Positions 7,256-13,995 of a DNA stretch of 31,372 nt are shown here, one piece after another. A program made the position numbers and the translations under genes. The notes beneath the pieces are model-generated. The model made no database searches and was not told the DNA's origin. It was given only the letters and a program-made list of their open reading frames with translations. Source of the DNA: a virus. Positions within the stretch are counted from its first letter, which is position 1; each line of letters opens with the position of its first letter. Location of the stretch: IMG/VR virus record IMGVR_UViG_3300028767_000070, positions 1 to 31,372 of that record. One strand, given 5' to 3'.

Positions 7256-7306
7256 CCCCCACCAGTTTGGTGGTTCTGTCTGGTGGGGGTTATTTTAAAG
7301 AACCAC
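7256..7306 (+). promoter_or_regulatory. Attenuator-like leader with alternative hairpins
   Basis: CCCCCACCAG (7256-7265) pairs perfectly with CTGGTGGGGG (7280-7289), followed by TTATTTT: a terminator-like hairpin inside the leader of the replication operon. The same 5' arm can instead pair through CCACCA (7259-7264) with TGGTGG (7268-7273). In addition GTGGTTCT (7270-7277) is complementary to AGAACCAC (7299-7306). The pairings exclude one another, as expected of a riboregulator. It could also simply terminate upstream transcription. Confidence 0.6.
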
Positions 7307-7335
7307 TAAAATAATAGCTAAATACAGAACCCAAA

Positions 7336-8085
7336 ATGAAAGCTAAAAACAATGGTGTAATAACCAAAGCAACTACAGAAAACCCATATACTATTATACC
7401 AAATAGTATTATACAATCCGAATTATTATCATTTGACGCTATAGGTATATTAACCTATTTATTAAGTCTACCAACAGACTGGTCAATTGTTAAAACAAAT
7501 TTACACAAGAAAATTAAAATTAGTGAAAGTAGATTAGATAAGGCATTCAAAGAACTTATTAAACATAACTACATTCATACCATAAAAACATCAACAAAAA
7601 CAGGTTGGGTTTATACATATAATATTTTTTCATTACCAACTGAACCAGTTAATGAAATTGAATTAAATACTAAAGAAGAAATGAAACAAGAAACAGCACC
7701 AGAGCAACCAACAGCACCAGAGCAGGCAACTACAACACAAGAAACCACAGCACCAGAGCAACCAACTAAAGAGATCGAACCAGAACAACCAACAGACCCC
7801 AACACAGAGTTATTTAATAGGGTTGATGATTATATATTATTTAAAAATGATGGTGAATGTTATACTTATGATGATGCAATTGATTTATTAAAAAATCATT
7901 TCGAATATGATGAACTAAGAACATTATATCTAAATTTTGATTCATACCAAAAAAGAAATAAATTGAAAAGCTATTATAATAAAGTAAAGATGATAGTTAC
8001 TTGTTTAGCACCTTATGAATTAGTTAAAGAGGTTGTACAGTTAGAAGAGATTGAAAAAGTTGATTACAGATTAATGAATTTATAA
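7336..8085 (+). CDS. Phage replication initiator-like winged-helix protein
   Basis: Residues 1-100 match the N-terminal winged-helix domain of phage replisome organisers: YTIIPNSIIQSELLSFDAIGI, a DWSI turn, a segment resembling a recognition helix around SESRLDKAFKELIKHNYI, and a wing at TKTGWVYTYNIF. A flexible linker rich in APEQPT repeats (about 115-160) joins it to an unrecognised C-terminal helical domain (165-249) that could recruit helicase or loader. Such proteins bind origin repeats and start phage DNA replication. It is the first gene of the rightward replication operon, behind a promoter and an attenuator-like leader. Total length, 249 residues, is usual for the group. A purely regulatory role for the winged helix is the alternative. 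Confidence 0.75.
   Translation: MKAKNNGVITKATTENPYTIIPNSIIQSELLSFDAIGILTYLLSLPTDWSIVKTNLHKKIKISESRLDKAFKELIKHNYIHTIKTSTKTGWVYTYNIFSLPTEPVNEIELNTKEEMKQETAPEQPTAPEQATTTQETTAPEQPTKEIEPEQPTDPNTELFNRVDDYILFKNDGECYTYDDAIDLLKNHFEYDELRTLYLNFDSYQKRNKLKSYYNKVKMIVTCLAPYELVKEVVQLEEIEKVDYRLMNL
7695..7793 (+). repeat. 18 bp repeats inside the initiator gene
   Basis: AGCACCAGAGCAACCAAC occurs at 7695-7712 and 7749-7766. A variant (last six bases GGCAAC) sits directly adjacent at 7713-7730, and a more divergent copy at 7776-7793. They encode the APEQPT linker. Lambda-type phages keep origin iterons inside the initiator gene at the same place, between the DNA-binding and protein-binding domains, so these may be initiator-binding sites. 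A purely protein-level repeat is the simpler alternative. Confidence 0.6.
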
Positions 8086-8121
8086 AGCAGTAAAATAATA
8101 TAATTAAAAAATAAAATAAAT

Positions 8122-8826
8122 ATGGAAAATTTAGAATTAACCCTAACACAAAATTATAACATTAAAAATTTAAACTCAGAAATTGAAATATTCATACATC
8201 TATATAATGAAGATATATTTATTAATACATGTAAATATGTTCACTACTATAGATTGTTTACAAATAAAGAATTAGTTAAAATAGTTATGACGTTAACAAA
8301 ATATCTTTCTGATGAAAAAAATAAAGATTTACCTACAATTGACGAATTAGAAATATTAACAATTAATAATGTTGCATACTTAGGAAAAAAATTATTGTGC
8401 GAAAGACTTAAAAATATATTTGATCTAATAAGAGAAAATAATGTAAATAGTGATTTAGATGATTTTGATACAAAAAATTTGGTTGCTAGATATTTAGAGC
8501 CTGCAAAAATTACTAATTTCAATAAGATGTATAAATTGATTAATTCATTAAATAATAATGAATTTGAAATTAAAATTAAAGAGATGAATTATAGTCAATT
8601 TCTGTTAACAGGGTATTGGAATGCAATTAGAAGTCAAAAAAAGAAAATTGAAAATGGTTGTCAAAACTGTGGCTCACATAAAAATTTAGAAGTTCACCAC
8701 CTAACATATATTAATCATGGTAATGAACATAATCATTTAGATGATTTGAAAGTATTATGTACAGAATGTCATGCTAAAGAACATAATAAAAAAACTATAT
8801 ATAAATTTAATAAGCAGGTTGCATAA
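8122..8826 (+). CDS. HNH endonuclease with long unknown N-terminus
   Basis: The C-terminal 55 residues form an HNH nuclease: C180-x2-C183, the pair His192-His193 in EVHHLTY, then C213-x2-C216-His217. The residues just before (SQFLLTGYWNAIRSQKKK) match the usual entry helix of this family. The first ~155 residues are helical, rich in Asn, Lys and Leu, and unrecognised; they may target the nuclease to DNA or to a partner. It follows the initiator gene by 36 bp in the same operon, so it probably acts in phage DNA replication, recombination or maturation. A homing nuclease is possible but no disrupted target gene is visible. Confidence 0.8.
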   Translation: MENLELTLTQNYNIKNLNSEIEIFIHLYNEDIFINTCKYVHYYRLFTNKELVKIVMTLTKYLSDEKNKDLPTIDELEILTINNVAYLGKKLLCERLKNIFDLIRENNVNSDLDDFDTKNLVARYLEPAKITNFNKMYKLINSLNNNEFEIKIKEMNYSQFLLTGYWNAIRSQKKKIENGCQNCGSHKNLEVHHLTYINHGNEHNHLDDLKVLCTECHAKEHNKKTIYKFNKQVA

Positions 8827-8848
8827 TAGTTAATCAATGTTAATCAAC

Positions 8849-8879
8849 TTGTTATTAAAATATAGTATTAGTACATTTG
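8849..8879 (+). promoter_or_regulatory. Host-type promoter, second copy
   Basis: TTG (8849-8851), a 20 nt spacer and TACATTTG (8872-8879), sharing ATTAGTACATTTGT with the promoter at 7050-7080. Transcripts would start near 8886 and carry a leader of about 200 nt, with a weak hairpin GGGGTAG...CTATCCC (around 8937-8954), before the gene at 9093. Confidence 0.55.
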
Positions 8880-8959
8880 TTGAGTAAGTTATTAAATGAT
8901 GATTTGTGTTGTTGATGGTTAGTTATGGGGGTAGTTGGTAGTTCGGTCTATCCCAATTA

Positions 8960-9051
8960 ATTAACACTATTTAGAATGAATAATAAATTACACTTTCAAT
9001 GAAAATAAATAAAAATAAATATGAACTAATGGAATTTAGAAACTATTTATA
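8960..9051 (+). promoter_or_regulatory. Bipartite early promoter/operator, rightward copy
   Basis: The 33 bp block at 8960-8992 is the exact inverted copy of 5211-5243, and AAACTATTTATA at 9040-9051 follows after 47 nt, the same spacing as in the leftward copy. The first gene of the rightward early operon begins 41 nt later. The two copies point toward their own operons, away from the replication genes that lie between them. Confidence 0.75.
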
Positions 9052-9092
9052 TATGTAACTAAAATAACACAACATAAACCAATAAACAAAAA

Positions 9093-9341
9093 ATGAGTAT
9101 TAAAGTAGAAACAAAAATCACAGGAACAATTGATGAATTATTAACAGCTAATTATTTATATATAAAAGATAATAAAATCAAAGCTACTGATTTATTATCA
9201 AATAGAAAATTATCTGAAATGATGATTAATTCATTCAAAAAAGATAATACATATATTTCAGAAATTAATAGAAGACTTTCAACAAATGAAAATAATGAAA
9301 AAGAAATATCAACTATAGTTACTTATATAGTAGCTGAATAA
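9093..9341 (+). CDS. Unknown early protein (82 aa)
   Basis: Not recognised. It has a beta-rich start (IKVETKITGTIDELL), a helical middle with conserved-looking SEMMINSFKKDN, and a beta end (EISTIVTYIVAE). There is no membrane segment. It is the first gene of the rightward early operon, directly behind the bipartite promoter element, so it is likely among the earliest made phage products. Very AT-rich coding. Small early phage proteins of this sort often modify host machinery or block defence, but nothing here shows it. Confidence 0.75.
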   Translation: MSIKVETKITGTIDELLTANYLYIKDNKIKATDLLSNRKLSEMMINSFKKDNTYISEINRRLSTNENNEKEISTIVTYIVAE

Positions 9342-9369
9342 AATAATAAAACCTAAAACCCTAAACAAA

Positions 9370-9759
9370 ATGGAAAATTTCGAACTAAAGACTGTTAATG
9401 AAAATGAATTATCAATTGAACAACTAAAAATAATAATTGAAGTTGAAACTGAAAGAAAAAATTTATTAATTAAATCACTTAATCAAAGTATATATGTATA
9501 TACAAATGATTATATGGCTGAACATAATTATAGAAATATTAATAAAGCAATACATAACATTGAATTAAAAATTAGTGAATGTTATAATTTATTTGGTAAT
9601 TTGAAAAATTCAAAAAGAATAATTCATCAAAAATTAATTAATGATTTGGATATATTAAATAAGTTATTTAATTGTTTCTGTAATATTGAAAGATATGAAT
9701 ATAATATTAATATGCAAAAAAGAATTCTAAATATAATAAAATATAACCAACACCAATAA
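9370..9759 (+). CDS. Unknown early helical protein (129 aa)
   Basis: Not recognised. The sequence is almost entirely helical by eye (ENELSIEQLKIIIEVETERKNLL, NINKAIHNIELKISECYNLF), with two coiled-coil-like halves and no membrane segment. It lies 28 bp after the first early gene and starts in the first copy of the shared leader. Function unknown. Confidence 0.75.
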   Translation: MENFELKTVNENELSIEQLKIIIEVETERKNLLIKSLNQSIYVYTNDYMAEHNYRNINKAIHNIELKISECYNLFGNLKNSKRIIHQKLINDLDILNKLFNCFCNIERYEYNINMQKRILNIIKYNQHQ

Positions 9760-9772
9760 AACCCTAAACAAA

Positions 9773-10006
9773 ATGGAAAATAACTATCCCTCAAAAATGA
9801 ACCCTGTACAAGAACTAAAAACAGGCTTAGAAAGAATAAATTTAGATCTAATTCAAGAAGTAATCAGTTATGATAGTAAGTTTAAATATAATTTGACTGA
9901 TATAATTAACAATAAAATATGTAGAATATATATTGATATAATCAACAATGAAGTTAATGAACTGGATGACTTAATTCAATTATATGATTTAATCAATAAT
10001 GACTAA
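9773..10006 (+). CDS. Unknown early protein (77 aa)
   Basis: Not recognised. The protein is acidic and helical, with many Asn, Asp and Ile residues (QELKTGLERINLDLI, NELDDLIQLYDLINND). Its small size and net negative charge resemble DNA-mimic or inhibitor proteins in a general way, but no specific signature supports that. It starts in the second copy of the shared leader, 13 bp after the previous stop. Confidence 0.7.
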   Translation: MENNYPSKMNPVQELKTGLERINLDLIQEVISYDSKFKYNLTDIINNKICRIYIDIINNEVNELDDLIQLYDLINND

Positions 10007-10038
10007 AATAAAATAACACAAATAAAACCCTAAACAAA

Positions 10039-10377
10039 ATGGAATACACAGAACAAAAAAAATTAGATTTAATAAATGGAGTAGTTGAAATAACACAGGA
10101 TGAATATAACCTACTAGAAAGAGAAAAAACATACTTTCAAAAAAAACTAGAAGAAGATAAACTTGATAAAATAAAAGGTGTAGATTCAAAAATATCAGAA
10201 TTTAAAAGTAACCTTTTTAACTATATTTCTGATACTGATGTTTTTGGTATTATTTCAAATAGAGATGAACAAAAACAGTTACAAAAACAAAGAACTGAAA
10301 TTAATGAATATATTAAAAATGAAATTTCTAAAATTGAAATTGTTTATAATGATAAATTTAATTTCAAAATAAAATAA
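10039..10377 (+). CDS. Unknown early coiled-coil protein (112 aa)
   Basis: Not recognised. Residues about 12-60 and 80-105 are charged helices (LLEREKTYFQKKLEEDKLDKIKG, EQKQLQKQRTEI). It is the last gene of the rightward early operon, begins in the third copy of the shared leader, and is followed by a strong terminator, so the operon ends here. Function unknown. Confidence 0.75.
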   Translation: MEYTEQKKLDLINGVVEITQDEYNLLEREKTYFQKKLEEDKLDKIKGVDSKISEFKSNLFNYISDTDVFGIISNRDEQKQLQKQRTEINEYIKNEISKIEIVYNDKFNFKIK

Positions 10378-10412
10378 CTAAAAACTTACTCTCATTAGTT
10401 TTTATTTTTAGA

Positions 10413-10447
10413 GGTGTTGCACTCATTCCAGTGTAGCACCTTTTTTT
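10413..10447 (+). terminator. Terminator of the rightward early operon
   Basis: GGTGTTGCACT (10413-10423) pairs with AGTGTAGCACC (10430-10440) with two G-U pairs and a 6 nt loop, followed by seven T. It separates early from late transcription. Confidence 0.9.
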
Positions 10448-10485
10448 ATTGTTTTCAGTCGATTTAAGCCACTTATATATGAATA

Positions 10486-10514
10486 GCTGACATTTATATA
10501 CATAATACTATATA
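10486..10514 (+). promoter_or_regulatory. Late promoter 1 (terminase operon)
   Basis: GCTGAC (10486-10491), 7 nt, TACAT (10499-10503), 5 nt, TATATA (10509-10514). It lies 17 bp before the terminase small subunit start. GCTGAC is the reverse complement of the GTCAGC box in late promoters 2 and 5. Confidence 0.7.
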
Positions 10515-10531
10515 AATGATTATAACGATAT

Positions 10532-10921
10532 ATGCCAAAATATAAAATTGATAAGAACTTACAAAAGGACACTAAGCAATATATGTCTATTGTAATTAAA
10601 AAATTGACCAGCGGTGAAACAGAACTAGATGAAAGCTGGAATGCTGCACTGCAAATGTTAGCACAGAATTATGATACTTTCATTAAATGCCATTCTGAAC
10701 TAAATAATTCAGGTTTATTAATAACTAAAGCTAATGGTGAACTGGTTGCACACCCATTGATCAAAGTGGCAGAGAATGCAGAGATACAATGCATAAAACT
10801 ATTAAATGAATTTGGACTAACATTAAAAGCCAGTAGCAAAATTGGAACAATTGAACAGATTGACGAAACAAGTGATCTAACCAATTTTTTAATTAATAAA
10901 AATAAAAGTGAAAAGAGATAA
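10532..10921 (+). CDS. terS: Terminase small subunit, P27-like
   Basis: The 129-residue protein recognises phage DNA and hands it to the large subunit for packaging. The stretch from about residue 70 (ELVAHPLIKVAENAE...LLNEFGLTLKASSKI) matches the conserved HPxIKV...LLxEFGLTPxSR block of P27-family small terminases. The N-terminal part would contact DNA. It is the first gene behind late promoter 1 and is followed 7 bp later by the large subunit, the standard order. The length is normal for the family. Confidence 0.9.
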   Translation: MPKYKIDKNLQKDTKQYMSIVIKKLTSGETELDESWNAALQMLAQNYDTFIKCHSELNNSGLLITKANGELVAHPLIKVAENAEIQCIKLLNEFGLTLKASSKIGTIEQIDETSDLTNFLINKNKSEKR

Positions 10922-10928
10922 TTAACTA

Positions 10929-12554
10929 ATGATATATACATATGAACAATATGCAAATGATATTGAAAATAATATAATACTATCAAATAAATGGGTAAAA
11001 TTAGCAGTCGAAAGATATAGAAAATTTCAATCTAGGGATGATATATATTTCGATGTTGATGCTGTACATTCTGTTATTGACTTCATAGGTTTGATAAAAT
11101 TATTTGAGGGTTCTGGGGCAGGTTCACAATTCAAGTTAGAACCTTGGCAGCAATTTATTCTTTGTAATATATATGCATGGAAATGGGTACATAATAATAA
11201 AAGAGTTACCAGAGATGTGTTTTTATTTATGAGTAGAAAACAGGGTAAGAGTTCATTTGGGGCTGGTATTGCATTAAATCAAATATTAAATGATTCTGAA
11301 AATTCACCATCTGTTATAATGGCAGGTAATAGCACATTCCAAGCTCACCAGCTATTAGAGAAAGCCCAACAGTTTAGTCATTCGCTTGATCCAAAGCAAA
11401 AGATATTAAAAGTATATAGAAATGAAATAAGGTGTAAACAGAATGTTGGTAAACTAAAAATTGTATCGTCTGATGTAAAAAGTATTGAGGGTGCTAATGC
11501 CAGCTGTTTTATCCTAGATGAATATCATCAAGCTACCGATAACAGTGTTTTAAACTCTCTGAGATTATCACAGGGGGCAAGATTAAACCCATTAGCCATT
11601 ATTATCACAACAGCTGGGAGTAATCAATTCTCACCATGTAAAAAATTATATGAAACATCAACAGAAATATTAACAGGAGTAAAAACAGATGATAGTGTTT
11701 TTTCAATGCTGTATCAACTTGATGAAGATGATCAATGGGATGATTTGAATATGTTAATCAAAGCTAATCCAAATCTAGGAGTATCAAAAGAAAAAGAAGT
11801 AATTGAACAGGAAATTTTAAAAGCTAAAAACAATCCATCGGACGAAAGCGAAATAAAAACAAAAGTTTTAAATTTATGGGTCAGTAGTTCTGATGTTTGG
11901 TTAACAAATAATTTAATTTTATCCTGTACACATAATATTAACATAGAAGATTTTAAAGGTCAAAAATGCTGGGTTGGTATTGATCTAGCATCAACATCAG
12001 ACCTTTGTGTTATTTCATTCATGTGGTTAAAGGATGGAATATATTATTTTAAAAATAATCATTATTTACCACAATCAGCATTAACAGAACATCAGCAACA
12101 TGAATTTTATAAAAGAATGTATAATCAAGGTGATTTGATTTTAACCGCTGGAAACTGTACAGATTATGATTACTTATTAACTGATCTTTTAAAAGTTAAT
12201 CAAATTTGTCCAATACAAACAGTATTTTTTGATTCATGGAACAGTACACAGTTCAATATTTCATGTACAGAAGCAGGTTTAAACATGATACCTTATAGCC
12301 AGTCATTAGCAAATTATAATAAGCCAACAAAAGAACTAGAACGATTAATCAAAACTGATAAAGTTGTATTTGATAATAATGAATTAATTCGTTTTTGTTT
12401 TAGTAATGTAATTCTGAAATTTGATCACAACCAGAACTGTAAACCTGTTAAATCAAATGACAAATCAAAAATTGATTCTGTAATTGCAAGCCTTACTGTT
12501 TTGGGTGGTTATTTAAGTACACCTAAATTCAATACTAATGTTTATTCATTCTAA
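10929..12554 (+). CDS. terL: Terminase large subunit
   Basis: The 541-residue motor powers DNA packaging and cuts the concatemer. Residues 102-109 (SRKQGKSS) form the Walker A loop of the HK97/P27-type ATPase, and CFILDEYH (193-200) is Walker B with the catalytic glutamate. ITTAGSN (about 226-232) is the coupling motif. The nuclease domain begins with GIDLASTSDL (Asp352), and IDSVIASL near residue 515 supplies the last metal-binding aspartate. All key residues are intact and the length is normal, so packaging should be functional. Confidence 0.97.
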   Translation: MIYTYEQYANDIENNIILSNKWVKLAVERYRKFQSRDDIYFDVDAVHSVIDFIGLIKLFEGSGAGSQFKLEPWQQFILCNIYAWKWVHNNKRVTRDVFLFMSRKQGKSSFGAGIALNQILNDSENSPSVIMAGNSTFQAHQLLEKAQQFSHSLDPKQKILKVYRNEIRCKQNVGKLKIVSSDVKSIEGANASCFILDEYHQATDNSVLNSLRLSQGARLNPLAIIITTAGSNQFSPCKKLYETSTEILTGVKTDDSVFSMLYQLDEDDQWDDLNMLIKANPNLGVSKEKEVIEQEILKAKNNPSDESEIKTKVLNLWVSSSDVWLTNNLILSCTHNINIEDFKGQKCWVGIDLASTSDLCVISFMWLKDGIYYFKNNHYLPQSALTEHQQHEFYKRMYNQGDLILTAGNCTDYDYLLTDLLKVNQICPIQTVFFDSWNSTQFNISCTEAGLNMIPYSQSLANYNKPTKELERLIKTDKVVFDNNELIRFCFSNVILKFDHNQNCKPVKSNDKSKIDSVIASLTVLGGYLSTPKFNTNVYSF

Positions 12555-12584
12555 TTAACTAATAATTATAATTGAAATTATTTA

Positions 12585-12617
12585 AGCCTGTACATTAATT
12601 TGTATGGGCTTTTTATT
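12585..12617 (+). terminator. Terminator after the terminase genes
   Basis: AGCCTGTACA (12585-12594) pairs with TGTATGGGCT (12601-12610) around a 6 nt loop, then a T run. Late promoter 2 begins at 12619, directly behind the T run. Confidence 0.85.
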
Positions 12618-12618
12618 T

Positions 12619-12648
12619 GTCAGCTACCAAAGTACATCTATCTATATA
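12619..12648 (+). promoter_or_regulatory. Late promoter 2 (portal)
   Basis: GTCAGC (12619-12624), 8 nt, TACAT (12633-12637), 5 nt, TATATA (12643-12648), 30 bp before the portal start. Confidence 0.7.
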
Positions 12649-12678
12649 CAATAATTAAATACATTAATACAAATATAG

Positions 12679-13944
12679 ATGAGTAATTTTTTAAATTTAT
12701 TTTTTACCAGAGAAGAAAAACAAATTGATAAACCGAAAGAACCAGAACAAAGAGATTTTTTTGGTGGAACGTCTTTGACATTTAATTCGGTTAGTAGTTA
12801 TGTTAGTAATCAATATTTGAGATTATCGGCTGTATTTGCAGCTACTAATGCTATAAGTAATGCTGTTGCAACCTTACCGATTAATATTAATCAAGTTGAT
12901 ACTAATGGCTTTAAAACAGTTAATTATCAGCATCAATTATTCCCAATATTAAACAGCCAACCTTGTGAAAATTTATCAAAATTTAATTTCTTTAAAAGAA
13001 TTGTATGGGATATAATAACTAAGGGTAATGGTTATGCTTTAATTCAAAAAGATACAACTGGAAATATAACAGCCTTACAGTATTTAGAACCAGAATGGGT
13101 AAGTATTACTAGTGAAATGTTTACCAATAAAAAAATATATAACATTCAAGGATTAAATAAAGCTATTGATCAAAAAGATATTTTACATTTCTGGCAATAT
13201 AGTAATGATTGTATTAATGGTTTATCTGTAATTAACTATGCATGGAATTCATTAAAACAATCTACAGATGCAGAAACTCACAGTTCAAAATTCTTTAAAT
13301 CATCTGGTTCACTTAATGGAATTATGACCAGCACTGGTAATGTTGATGGTGAACAAATTGCTCAATTGGGGCAAAAATGGCGTTCCACATTTGATCAAGA
13401 AAATGGCGGTGTTGTAGTTTTACCCAATGGTTTAGATTATAAAGCAATTTCAATTAATCCAGTTGATGCACAATTATTGGAAAGTAGGCAATTTAATATT
13501 ATCGAGATAGCCAGATTTTTTAATATTTCACCAGTTAAATTAATGGATTTATCACATGCCAGTTATTCAAGTCTTGAACAAACACAATTATCATTTTTAG
13601 AAGATACAATTAAGCCATATTTATCATTAATTGAAAATGAGATTAACAGAAAAATATTCAATCAAAAAGGTGTAAATATATCTATATCGTTTGATACTAC
13701 CAGTATGTTATCAACTGATAAATCAGCTACAGCAAATTATTTAAAAACATTGGTTGCATCTGGTTTAATGACAGTAAATGAAGCTAGAAAACAACTAGGA
13801 TTAAATGAAGTTGATAATGGTGGAGATTTATATATGCAATTGAATATGTCTACACTTGATAATTTAAAAAATAATACCCCTGCACCAGTTCAAAAGGATT
13901 TAAAGCAAAAAGTTAGTACTGATACACAACTGTTAACAGAATAA
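12679..13944 (+). CDS. Portal protein, HK97 family
   Basis: The 421-residue protein forms the twelve-subunit ring at the capsid vertex through which DNA passes. Family marks include LRLSAVFAATNAISNAVATLP near the N-terminus, KGNGYALIQKDTTGNI, LEPEWVSI, the segment GLSVINYAWNSLKQS, and the FFNISPVKLMDLSHASYSSLEQ block with the conserved S-x-x-S-x-E-Q signature. Length and position after the terminase are typical. It is transcribed from its own late promoter, and no terminator follows it, so late promoter 2 may read into the capsid operon as well. Confidence 0.95.
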   Translation: MSNFLNLFFTREEKQIDKPKEPEQRDFFGGTSLTFNSVSSYVSNQYLRLSAVFAATNAISNAVATLPININQVDTNGFKTVNYQHQLFPILNSQPCENLSKFNFFKRIVWDIITKGNGYALIQKDTTGNITALQYLEPEWVSITSEMFTNKKIYNIQGLNKAIDQKDILHFWQYSNDCINGLSVINYAWNSLKQSTDAETHSSKFFKSSGSLNGIMTSTGNVDGEQIAQLGQKWRSTFDQENGGVVVLPNGLDYKAISINPVDAQLLESRQFNIIEIARFFNISPVKLMDLSHASYSSLEQTQLSFLEDTIKPYLSLIENEINRKIFNQKGVNISISFDTTSMLSTDKSATANYLKTLVASGLMTVNEARKQLGLNEVDNGGDLYMQLNMSTLDNLKNNTPAPVQKDLKQKVSTDTQLLTE

Positions 13945-13963
13945 TTTAAAATAAAAATAAAGT

Positions 13964-13992
13964 GCTGACAAATAAATACATATAAATATATA
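13964..13992 (+). promoter_or_regulatory. Late promoter 3 (capsid operon)
   Basis: GCTGAC (13964-13969), 7 nt, TACAT (13977-13981), 5 nt, TATATA (13987-13992), only 3 bp before the start codon of the protease-capsid gene. Unlike the other late promoters it has no terminator in front. A transcript starting after TATATA would be leaderless or start inside the gene; if so, the true start might be a later codon, or the motif acts upstream of the actual -10. Confidence 0.55.
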
Positions 13993-13995
13993 AAG

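Larger units (their letters stand above)
9355..10044 (+). repeat. Three identical start-codon leaders
   Basis: The 21 bp word made of AAAACCCTAAACAAA followed by ATGGAA occurs at 9355-9375, 9758-9778 and 10024-10044, each time containing the start codon of the next gene. The last two copies extend the match three bases upstream. The proteins behind them are not obviously related. The identity covers exactly the ribosome landing zone, which in this phylum lacks a Shine-Dalgarno site. Confidence 0.85.

Noticed and set aside
7695-7793. CRISPR-like short repeats
   Set aside because: The repeats are partly contiguous, encode an APEQPT linker in frame, have no regular unique spacers, and no cas gene is present.
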